From positions 3,100,001 to 3,164,000 of the forward strand of contig CP036526.1 of NCBI GenBank assembly GCA_007741555.1: DNA of 64,000 nt, written 5' to 3'. The notes below the pieces were generated by a model that was not told where the DNA came from, made no database searches, and worked only from the letters and a program-made list of their open reading frames with translations. Source of the stretch: Stieleria marina. GTDB lineage: Bacteria; Planctomycetota; Planctomycetia; Pirellulales; Pirellulaceae. The translations under genes were made by a program, and so were the position numbers. This document shows, piece by piece, positions 49,172 to 56,767 of this stretch; position 1 is the first letter of the stretch; the number at the start of each line of letters is the position of its first letter.

Positions 49172-50597
49172 ACGCATGTCGATGAGAACGAGTCACGATC
49201 CAGCCAACATTTCGCGACGCAGCATGCTGCTCAATAGCGGAGCGGGTTTCGGTGCGATGGCGCTAGCCGGGATGATGTCCCATGGCGCGAGTGCTAGAGG
49301 GACGGAAACTTTGGAGAGCAAATTGACGCACCATTTTCCGCGTGCCAAAAGTGTTATCTTTTTGTTCATGGAAGGTGGGCCCAGCCACATCGATACGTTT
49401 GATCCCAAACCAATGGTGCAAGAACTGGCAGGCAAGCCGGTGCCGGAGAGTTTTGGCCGAGTCATCACCGCGATGGGCGAGTTTGATTCACCGGTGTTGG
49501 CGTCCAAACGAAAGTGGAAGCAGCACGGCGAGGGTGGACTTTGGATGTCGGATTGGTTGCCGCACATGGCGACGCGAGCTGATGATTTGGCTGTAATTCG
49601 TTCTTGCTGGACCAACGGCATCAATCATTCCGGTGGCGTATGCCAGATGAATACGGGGACGCAATTCGCTGGTCGGCCATCGTTGGGAGCGTGGGTGACA
49701 TACGGTCTAGGAAGTGAGAACGAAAATCTTCCCGCGTTTGTTGTCATGCAAGACAAGGGTACTGTCGTCAATGGTCCTCGCAACTGGAGCACCGGGTTTA
49801 TGCCGGCGGTCTACCAGGGCACGGCGATGCAGGTGTCGGGCGTTCCTTTTGCCAACTTGGACACGCCCAAGCACATCGGCAATGATCAACAGCGTCTGGA
49901 GTTGGATTATCTGGCTCAGATTAATCGCCGCCATGCGGAACAACGATCCGACAACAGCGAATTAGAGGCGCGTATCCGTAGTTATGAATTGGCCTATCAG
50001 ATGCAAAGCCACGCTCCTGAGGCAGTTGATCTGTCACAGGAAACGGCCGAAACAAAATCACTGTACGGTCTGGACGACAAGGACACCGAAGTCTTCGGGC
50101 GTAACTGTTTATTGGCTCGGCGCATGGTCGAACGCGGCGTCCGTTTTGTTCAGTGCTACCATGGGGCGGGTAGTAAATGGGATGCTCACAGCAAAATCGA
50201 GTCGAATCACACCAAGATGTGCCGGGGAATGGACAAGCCCGTTGCGGGGTTGATCAGTGACTTGGCGCGACGCGGCCTGCTGGACGAAACACTGGTTGTT
50301 TGGGGAGGTGAATTTGGACGCACTCCCATGAGCGAGCAAGGAGACGGACGTGATCACAATCCCACCGGGTTTACCATGGTGATGGCCGGCGGAGGCGTGA
50401 AGGGCGGCAAGACGTACGGAGCGACTGACGAGATTGGCCTACACGCGGTCGAAGATCGTTTGCATGTTCACGATCTCCACTCCACGATCTTGTACCTGAT
50501 GGGCTTGGACCACAAGAAATTGATCTACATGCACAAAGGCCGGCCCGAACGGATCGACCAAAACGAAGGCCACGTGTTTCGCGACATCGTGGCGTAA
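49161..50597 (+). CDS. DUF1501 protein, Tat-exported (second copy)
   Basis: The product is 478 residues. The twin-arginine region is ISRRSMLLNSGAGFGAMALA. The core shows VIFLFMEGGPSHIDTFDPKP and GEFGRTPMSEQGDGRDHNPTG with MAGGGVKGGKTYGATDEIG, clearly paralogous to the DUF1501 protein at 9411. The start overlaps the end of the PSCyt1-LamG gene by 11 bp, so the pair is one translationally coupled operon. The two proteins presumably act in the same extracytoplasmic complex or pathway, which is not known. Confidence 0.94.
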   Translation: MSIERMSMRTSHDPANISRRSMLLNSGAGFGAMALAGMMSHGASARGTETLESKLTHHFPRAKSVIFLFMEGGPSHIDTFDPKPMVQELAGKPVPESFGRVITAMGEFDSPVLASKRKWKQHGEGGLWMSDWLPHMATRADDLAVIRSCWTNGINHSGGVCQMNTGTQFAGRPSLGAWVTYGLGSENENLPAFVVMQDKGTVVNGPRNWSTGFMPAVYQGTAMQVSGVPFANLDTPKHIGNDQQRLELDYLAQINRRHAEQRSDNSELEARIRSYELAYQMQSHAPEAVDLSQETAETKSLYGLDDKDTEVFGRNCLLARRMVERGVRFVQCYHGAGSKWDAHSKIESNHTKMCRGMDKPVAGLISDLARRGLLDETLVVWGGEFGRTPMSEQGDGRDHNPTGFTMVMAGGGVKGGKTYGATDEIGLHAVEDRLHVHDLHSTILYLMGLDHKKLIYMHKGRPERIDQNEGHVFRDIVA

Positions 50598-50639
50598 ATC
50601 TGAGTGGGCCAGGTCTGCTGCTTCGTGGCACTTGCCGGG

Positions 50640-51899
50640 CTAAACGCGATCTTCTGCGCTGAGCAATTTCTGCGCGGCGAAGCAGTAGATCAGAATGCCG
50701 AACTGGTAGATCTGAATCCACTGCACCTTGATAAAATCGGCGACGATTCCAGCAACGATACCTAAGTAGATCAAGCTGAAAGCACCCGCAATCAACGCTG
50801 CGACCTGAGTCGCCCACTTTGCACTGGTGTTGAATGGCACCGAAAGCGGAATCGTGAGATAGATCGCAAACACAAACACCAGCACTGCGCCGATCCAATC
50901 CATTTGGGCCAAGCAGGCGGCTGCTCCTAGAGCTCCGACGCCAAACGCAATCGCGATTGAATTGGAGGCCCACTTTTCTTTGGTCGATAGCAAGTGTTTT
51001 CCGAACGGATGAAACCGCAGGAACGTGTTGAATAGCGGATTGGCAATCCAGCTCATCATCACGAACAGTAGGTAGCAGATCGATATCGGTAACACCCATG
51101 GGCCCAGCCATTCGTGTTTCTGGGCAAGCGATCCTAGAACGCGGATGCCGATCCAGAGCCCAATAATTAGCCCCCACTGAGTTCGTTGGTCCAGGCGGCT
51201 CATCATCAACATGAACCGATAGAAATTGCGAAACAGAAAGTTGTTGCTGTTGAGTGAGGAGATCATTCCCCGCCTGGAAAACTCGTCGCTTGGATCCAGT
51301 CGCAGGGCTTCGCGGAACGCTTGTTGCGCACCGCGATGATCGCCTTTATTCAGCAGCGCCCATCCGCGACTGGAGTGGGCGTGGGGAGAATCGGGATCCT
51401 GTCGCGCTGCACGCTCGGCTTCCTCCAGCGCATCGGTGACGCGCCCCAGTCGTTCCAGTGCGTGGGATCGCAAGCTGGCGCACTGCTGGTTTTCGGGATC
51501 AAACGAAAGGCCCGTTTCCGTTGCCTCTAAGCATTCAGCCCACTTGTCGGAATGTGCAAACAGCCCTGCCTGAGAAGCATGAAACGCAGCGTCGGTGGGG
51601 TCGATTTCGATCGCACGCTTGACGGACTGCATCGCCGCGTCGTACTGGCCGCGTTTTTGCATGACCATGCTGTGGGCGTAGTACGAAAACGAAAATTCGG
51701 GTTCGCAGTGGATTCCTTGCTCGGCTTCCTGAGTCGCGGCAAGCAACTGGTCACGATCGCGCATCATGCAGATCGCCAGCAGCGAGTGCGCATAGCCGTT
51801 CTGAGGATCATCGGCCAAGGCTTGTCGCAGCGAATCTTCTGCTTGCTCGAAACGGTCCTGTTGGATCAGTAACTGAGCACGTTCGATGTGTTGGTTCAT
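50640..51899 (-). CDS. TPR membrane protein
   Basis: The product is 419 residues from ATG 51899. Six or so TPR units occupy the first ~210 residues (QLLIQQDRFEQAEDSLRQAL, YYAHSMVMQKRGQYDAAMQS, RGWALLNKGDHRGAQQAFRE). The C-terminal half holds four to six membrane segments (WGLIIGLWIGIRVLG, WVLPISICYLLFVMMSWI, IAIAFGVGALGAAACLA, GAVLVFVFAIYLTI). It lies 8 bp downstream of the TPR-AAA ATPase gene on the same strand, so the two are probably co-translated partners at the membrane. Specific role unknown. Confidence 0.87.
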   Translation of the reverse strand: MNQHIERAQLLIQQDRFEQAEDSLRQALADDPQNGYAHSLLAICMMRDRDQLLAATQEAEQGIHCEPEFSFSYYAHSMVMQKRGQYDAAMQSVKRAIEIDPTDAAFHASQAGLFAHSDKWAECLEATETGLSFDPENQQCASLRSHALERLGRVTDALEEAERAARQDPDSPHAHSSRGWALLNKGDHRGAQQAFREALRLDPSDEFSRRGMISSLNSNNFLFRNFYRFMLMMSRLDQRTQWGLIIGLWIGIRVLGSLAQKHEWLGPWVLPISICYLLFVMMSWIANPLFNTFLRFHPFGKHLLSTKEKWASNSIAIAFGVGALGAAACLAQMDWIGAVLVFVFAIYLTIPLSVPFNTSAKWATQVAALIAGAFSLIYLGIVAGIVADFIKVQWIQIYQFGILIYCFAAQKLLSAEDRV

Positions 51900-51907
51900 A
51901 TATCGCG

Positions 51908-53296
51908 TTACTTGATCTTCAGGTACTTCAGGATTTCGTCGTATGTGCCGCCTTGGTTGGAATACAACGCATGATTGCGTGCGGTGGCAAACCACTCGGT
52001 CGTTGTGGGACGTAGTTTTTTAAGAACGGTCAGCAAATCGCTGGTGGTGATTGGCGAAGGTTTGCCCGTTTTAATCGCCTCATGCAACTTTGCTTCCACT
52101 GCCGATTCAACGACGGCGCCCAGGTCGGCTCCCGAGAAATCCGCCGTCTTGTTAGCGATCTTTTTCAAGTCGACATCCTTCGCAGGCTTGCCTTCCAAAG
52201 CGATCTGCAAGACTTCCATCCGAGCCTCCTGGTCTGGCGGAGGCACAAACACCACTTCATCGAATCGTCCAGGCCGGCGAAAAGCGCTGTCAACATGCCA
52301 CGGCGCATTGGTCGCACCCAGGATCAGCACACCTTCGTTGTTGCTTTTCACGCCGTCGAGTTCGGACAAAAATTGATTGACCAAATGTCGTCCGGCGCTT
52401 TGACGCATGTCACTGCGGCTCGCACCCAGTGCGTCGACCTCATCAAAAAACAGCACGCACGGCCGGTTGTTGCGGGCCTGTTCAAACAGCTGATGCAGAT
52501 TGCGTTCGCTGTTTCCCATCCACATATCCAGCACATCGTTGATGCCGATCGAAATGAAATTTGCTTTGACTTCGCCAGCAGTCGCGCGAGCAATGTGTGT
52601 TTTTCCGCATCCCGGCGGGCCGTACATCAAGATTCCGCCACCCGCTTTCTTTCCGTACGCGGCGAACATGTCCGCGTGCGTGATCGGGTAGATGATTTTC
52701 ACGCGAATCTGTTCTTTGACAGACTCCATGCCGCCTACACTTTCAAAATCGATCGACGGACGCTCGATCGTCTGATCGTCGGGACCGCCAAAATCCTCCG
52801 CTCCGGGAGACCGAATGCGACCATCGACGACTTCATCTTCGCTGGCATCGTCGTAGTCGTCGTCTTCGGGTGGTTGCCATTCGCCTGGTTTTTGGATGCC
52901 TAGCAAATTGGCAAAGTCTCGGTCCTCGGCATCTTCGTCGCGTTCAATGGCGTCTTTGTAACGTTGCACCGCCATCTGGACTTCGCCAGCGCGGTACAGC
53001 AATTTGGCATGCAAAATGAGCGCTTTCGCGCTGGCGTTGCTTCCCGAGGCCAACGTTTCGACGATCGCCAGCGCGTGCGAGTTCTTGCCGTTGCGATAAA
53101 AGACTTCTGCCATCAGCAATTGCAAATCGACTGACTTACGCTCCGTCGCAATCACTTCGGACAAAAACGATTCGGCTTCGTCGTGCCGCGTTAGATCAAG
53201 AAGTGTGCGGACGTAGTGTTCCGTCAGGGCAAAGTTACCCGGTGCAAGCCGTACGGCTTCACGGAGCGCCTGCAGTGTCAGTTCAATGTCGCTCAT
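51908..53296 (-). CDS. TPR-AAA ATPase
   Basis: The product is 462 residues. TPR-like helices fill about 1-125; an acidic linker (PEDDDYDDASEDE) leads to a single AAA domain with Walker A GPPGCGKT (226-233), pore/helix segment DMWMGNSERNLHQLF, Walker B CVLFFDEVDALG, GATNAPWHVDSAFRRPGRFD with the arginine fingers, and sensor-2 region DFSGADLGAVVESAV. The single AAA domain, the WMGxSE segment and the short C-terminal RPTTTEWF stretch recall Cdc48/katanin/Vps4-type unfoldases more than FtsH, and there is no protease domain. It probably remodels proteins at the membrane with the TPR partner that follows by 8 bp. Confidence 0.92.
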   Translation of the reverse strand: MSDIELTLQALREAVRLAPGNFALTEHYVRTLLDLTRHDEAESFLSEVIATERKSVDLQLLMAEVFYRNGKNSHALAIVETLASGSNASAKALILHAKLLYRAGEVQMAVQRYKDAIERDEDAEDRDFANLLGIQKPGEWQPPEDDDYDDASEDEVVDGRIRSPGAEDFGGPDDQTIERPSIDFESVGGMESVKEQIRVKIIYPITHADMFAAYGKKAGGGILMYGPPGCGKTHIARATAGEVKANFISIGINDVLDMWMGNSERNLHQLFEQARNNRPCVLFFDEVDALGASRSDMRQSAGRHLVNQFLSELDGVKSNNEGVLILGATNAPWHVDSAFRRPGRFDEVVFVPPPDQEARMEVLQIALEGKPAKDVDLKKIANKTADFSGADLGAVVESAVEAKLHEAIKTGKPSPITTSDLLTVLKKLRPTTTEWFATARNHALYSNQGGTYDEILKYLKIK

Positions 53297-53413
53297 AAAT
53301 ATCGTTACTCATCCGATGAGTGATTCGCACGACCCGTCAGCGGGCTGTCAGCGGACCGTCGGGGGGTTCGTGTTTGTAGAAAAATGTCAATGAAGTCGGC
53401 CGCAGCGTTGCGA

Positions 53414-54856
53414 TTAACTCTCTTTGCGCCAGACCGGGCGCGCATTCGCTGTGACCTCTTCGTCGATTTCGTTCATGCGGGCTTTCAGCTTGGCTACGAC
53501 GTCCGGCGTTTGTTCGTACAAGTTGGTTTGCTCGCCCAAGTCATTCGACAAATTGAACAGAAAGTACTGCGTCTTGGGGACTTGCTTTTGCTTGGGATTC
53601 TTTCGAGGATGTTTCTCCAGGTACTTCCAGTCACCGACTCGAATGCCTTCCAAATTGCCATGAGCACTGTAGTAGACGAATTCATCGCGAGGCGATTGGT
53701 CCGATTGAAAAGTCGACGAGATATCGTATCCATCGATCTTGTTTGCAGTGGGGAGTGGCTTGCCAGACAACGACGCAATCGTAGGCAGTAGGTCGATTGT
53801 GGATGTAAAGGCATTGGTGCTGGTGCCCGCCGGAATGCGACCGGGGCCCCACATCACGCAAGGGACACGCTGGCCGCCTTCAAACGTCGTGCCTTTGCCA
53901 TCGCGAAGCGGATCAGCACTTCCGCCGTGGTTTTTAAAACGTAGCCAAGGTCCGTTGTCGCTGGTGTAGATGATGTAGGTCTTTTCGGCCAACCCCAAGT
54001 CGCGAACGGTGCTAGTGATCCGACCAACTTCGGCATCGATGTGTTCGATCACACATTTGTAGGCGTTCTGGGGATCCGAATCGTACGCGTCGTCCGGCAC
54101 ATACAGCGGAATGTGCGGCATCGAATGAGGCAAATAGATGAAGAAAGGTTGGGCTTTGTTCGTCGTGATGAACTCGACCGCTTTGTCAGTGTACCGCCGT
54201 GTTACTGTTCGTTGGTCGACAGGGAGTTCAACGATTTCTTCATTGGCCATCAACGGCGTTTTCCATTTTGTCAAACAAGACGCTTGGTCAAGCCAAAGTG
54301 CATCCGATGCCATTTTGGGTTTTCCCTGGTTGTCGGGATGGTTCATGTCGTTGGAATACGGGATGCCAAAATACGTGTCGAATCCGTTGGCTCGCGGGAG
54401 TGTCTCGGGATGATGTCCAAGATGCCATTTGCCGAAACAGGCAGTCGCGTAGCCTTGCGATTTTAGATGATCCGCAATGGTGTATTCCGTCGCGTTGAGT
54501 CCGTAGTCGCTTTTGGGAAACAGCACATGCTTGTGCATGCCAACACGTTTGGGATAGCTGCCGGTTAACAATGCAGCGCGAGACGGCGAGCAGACCGAAC
54601 AAGCCGAATAAAAACTAGTGTATTTTCGACCTTCAGAAGCCAGTTGATCGATGTGCGGCGTCTTGATCGTGGGCGAACCGAAACAGCCCAGGTCGTTGTA
54701 GCCCTGGTCATCGGTAAAAATGATAATGAAATTGGGTTGCTCATTCGCGTTGGATCGGATGGTGCTGAACGCCGCGCTGAACAGGACGAAGGCTAACGTT
54801 AATGAAGCTTTTGCCCGAGGAGAGCCGGATGCGAACAAAGTGCGAATGTTTGTCAT
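53414..54856 (-). CDS. Exported arylsulfatase-type sulfatase
   Basis: The product is 480 residues from ATG 54856 (an upstream extension lacks a good start). A hydrophobic leader (ASLTLAFVLFSAAFSTI) is followed by NFIIIFTDDQGYNDLGCFG, the formylglycine motif C89-S-P-S-R93 followed by AALLTGSYPKRVG, and later GKWHLGH and TYIIYTSDNGPWLRFKNHGG. All key sulfatase residues are present. It cleaves sulfate esters, probably of algal polysaccharides, in the periplasm. It is a third independent sulfatase of the window and is unlike the other two in motif detail (CSPSR versus CAPTR and CSTCR). Confidence 0.94.
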   Translation of the reverse strand: MTNIRTLFASGSPRAKASLTLAFVLFSAAFSTIRSNANEQPNFIIIFTDDQGYNDLGCFGSPTIKTPHIDQLASEGRKYTSFYSACSVCSPSRAALLTGSYPKRVGMHKHVLFPKSDYGLNATEYTIADHLKSQGYATACFGKWHLGHHPETLPRANGFDTYFGIPYSNDMNHPDNQGKPKMASDALWLDQASCLTKWKTPLMANEEIVELPVDQRTVTRRYTDKAVEFITTNKAQPFFIYLPHSMPHIPLYVPDDAYDSDPQNAYKCVIEHIDAEVGRITSTVRDLGLAEKTYIIYTSDNGPWLRFKNHGGSADPLRDGKGTTFEGGQRVPCVMWGPGRIPAGTSTNAFTSTIDLLPTIASLSGKPLPTANKIDGYDISSTFQSDQSPRDEFVYYSAHGNLEGIRVGDWKYLEKHPRKNPKQKQVPKTQYFLFNLSNDLGEQTNLYEQTPDVVAKLKARMNEIDEEVTANARPVWRKES

Positions 54857-55090
54857 GGCGACATTGCGGTAAGTGGTAGGGAACTTGATGTCAACAAAGT
54901 TGGGCCGGATAGTGTCGGGCAAGTCACTCTCTGAAACAGGATCAACTGTCAGCGTAGTGGCGCGAGCCGTCGGGGACGTCAAAGACTGGATGGCATGCGG
55001 CTTTCTGCCAAAAACAAACCTTCTCTCTTCCGAAAGTGATTCGCCCGGCGGATAGTGTAGCCGCGCTGTGCTTGTTCATCATGGTTTGGC

Positions 55091-55096
55091 TACAAT
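55091..55096 (+). promoter_or_regulatory. Possible -10 element (TACAAT)
   Basis: TACAAT in the 286-bp divergent gap, 46 bp before the chosen start of the membrane protein gene at 55143. A GTGCTTG stretch ~20 bp upstream might serve as a poor -35. Otherwise I see nothing in this gap. Confidence 0.25.
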
Positions 55097-55142
55097 GCTT
55101 GGCAGCTTTCTGTAACACTTTTCCTTCGCTTGGATGCTTTTG

Positions 55143-56111
55143 ATGAGTTCTGTTGCTCCTCAGTTCGGCAAAACCGCCGTCGAAACTTACAAACACAGTG
55201 GCCGGGTTCCGGTATCGGGTTTAATTCTGTCATTGGTTGTGTTGGTGCCAATCGCGGTTTTGCTTGGCGCGATCTACAGCGGAGCTGTCGTTTGGGTACC
55301 GTTCATCAAGCTGCGCGGGCTGCTGACATGTTTTTATGGCGGGGCAATCGGCGGCATCGTTGGCACGGTCTGCCGCGCCATGAAATTCAGGAGCACTCTG
55401 TTTGTTTCGCTGATGACGTTGTTGATTGTGGCGATCAGCTACTACGCGTCCTGGGCGTCTCATCAAGCGTTTGTGATTTGGCGATTTGATGGGATGTCAG
55501 ACGATGTCACCGCGAGCGCGATCGCTGGTTTCTTGCCGCAGAACATCTACGAATGGGCGTCGTATATTCATGACAATGGGCTGTGGGCGATGGGCAAAAA
55601 TGGAAACGCCATGTCTGGAATCGGCGTTTGCGTTTTGTGGGCAGTAGAGTTGCTGACCATTCTTGGAGTCGCGTGGGTGTCCCGAGCGACTTACGGTACG
55701 GCTCCGTTTTGTGAAAACTGCAATCAGTGGACACAAGAGACAAGGGAGCTGGCTGAATTGCCGGTTTCACCGGACGATCCGGCATGGCAAAAGTTTGCCG
55801 CGGGAGACTTGGACGCTGTCAAACGTTTGCAAGTCGTGCAGAATGTGCCGCAGTACGTTGAGCTACAGCTGGCGGCTTGCGGAACCTGCCAGGAAAGCGA
55901 CTACGTTTCGGCGGTCGGTATCACTTTGGTAACGGACAAGGAAGGTGAGATCACAAAGAAAGAAGACGATATCGTTCGGCACTTGCATATCAGCCGCGCC
56001 CAACGAGACGAACTGCAGCAATTCGCGGTCATGATGGCGGAAGCTGTCGACGCGATGGATGAAGAAACGGACGAAGAACTGAAGCCATATGATCCGCCGC
56101 AGGAGACGTGA
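55143..56111 (+). CDS. Membrane protein with Cys pairs, function unknown
   Basis: The product is 322 residues from ATG 55143 (ATG 55134 is possible). Four to five membrane segments occupy about 24-185 (LILSLVVLVPIAVLLGAIYS, LLTCFYGGAIGGIVGTV, TLFVSLMTLLIVAISYYAS, GIGVCVLWAVELLTILGVAWV). A cytosolic part follows with two Cys pairs (PFCENCNQW and ACGTCQES), which could bind zinc, then an acidic tail (MDEETDEELKPYDPP). I recognise no family with certainty. It is divergent from the sulfatase at 54856. Confidence 0.75.
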   Translation: MSSVAPQFGKTAVETYKHSGRVPVSGLILSLVVLVPIAVLLGAIYSGAVVWVPFIKLRGLLTCFYGGAIGGIVGTVCRAMKFRSTLFVSLMTLLIVAISYYASWASHQAFVIWRFDGMSDDVTASAIAGFLPQNIYEWASYIHDNGLWAMGKNGNAMSGIGVCVLWAVELLTILGVAWVSRATYGTAPFCENCNQWTQETRELAELPVSPDDPAWQKFAAGDLDAVKRLQVVQNVPQYVELQLAACGTCQESDYVSAVGITLVTDKEGEITKKEDDIVRHLHISRAQRDELQQFAVMMAEAVDAMDEETDEELKPYDPPQET

Positions 56112-56301
56112 TTATGATTCTCGCGGTACGTGCGCGAAAATCACGCCCATGCACAGCCGATGCGTCGGTTGTGTCATTAATTTTCAGCGCAGCAACAATC
56201 TGATCGGGTCGCCTGAGTAGAAAACGACTGTCGCTTTGAAGTATTATCGAACTCCTCAAAACAGGTTTGACAGCATTGGGCGAGTTGCTACACTTCGTCC
56301 G

Positions 56302-56533
56302 TTCGTGGTGACGAGCCTCGCTTCTTGCGTGGTTTGTGAACAGGGAACTCCGGTGTAATTCCGGGACGGTCCAGCCGCTGTGAACTGCCGCAATCGTTCG
56401 TGATAATCGTTCGATTGCAAGCGACGTTTCTTCTTTGGAAGTGCCATTGCTTGCCAGCGTTTTTTAAAACGCATAGCGAGTGAGAAGGTGGTAAACGACG
56501 CTCTCGGCAGTGAGTCAGAAGACCTACCACGAA
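56302..56533 (+). ncRNA. Cobalamin (B12) riboswitch
   Basis: All main parts of the cobalamin aptamer are visible. AGGGAA lies at 56342-56347, the CCGGTGTAATTCCGG hairpin at 56350-56364, CCAGCCGCTGTGA at 56371-56383, and the 3' B12 box AGTCAGAAGACCTACC at 56513-56528. An outer 8-bp P1 helix pairs TTCGTGGT (56302-56309) perfectly with ACCACGAA (56526-56533), and CTGCC (56385-56389) can pair with GGCAG (56506-56510). The peripheral insertion between the box elements is about 115 nt. The element is in the leader of nrdA, 234 nt before its start. B12 binding would be expected to lower nrdAB expression, as known for some actinobacteria that also carry a B12-dependent reductase. Confidence 0.92.
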
Positions 56534-56767
56534 ATAGACGGTTAAGTGCTCTCTTGGATTGGGGCGATCGTTGTGGATGACGACGGATGTCAATGACATG
56601 GTGTCCCACGTTGTCTTGGACTGTCACATCACGATGCACGATTTTTGGCTCTCGGTTTTCCACAGCGCTGGCGATGCGCACGTTGGAAACGACGTCCGCG
56701 ATCGGTGCGTGAATTAGAACGCGGTCGAAGCGATCAGGCTTCGGATGGCGTCAAATGGAGTTGCAGC
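56534..56767 (+). promoter_or_regulatory. Leader between riboswitch and nrdA start (expression platform)
   Basis: This 234-bp stretch has no supportable gene. It should hold the expression platform of the riboswitch. I see GC-rich inverted segments (e.g. around 56590-56635, GTCAATGACATGGTGTC and CACATCACGATG) but no terminator with a T-tract, so control of translation is as likely as termination. GGAG lies a few bases before the nrdA ATG. Confidence 0.45.

Noticed and set aside
56256-56681. Minus-strand 141-codon open frame across the nrdA leader
   Set aside because: The plus strand carries a strongly structured cobalamin riboswitch here, and the frame shows no domain.
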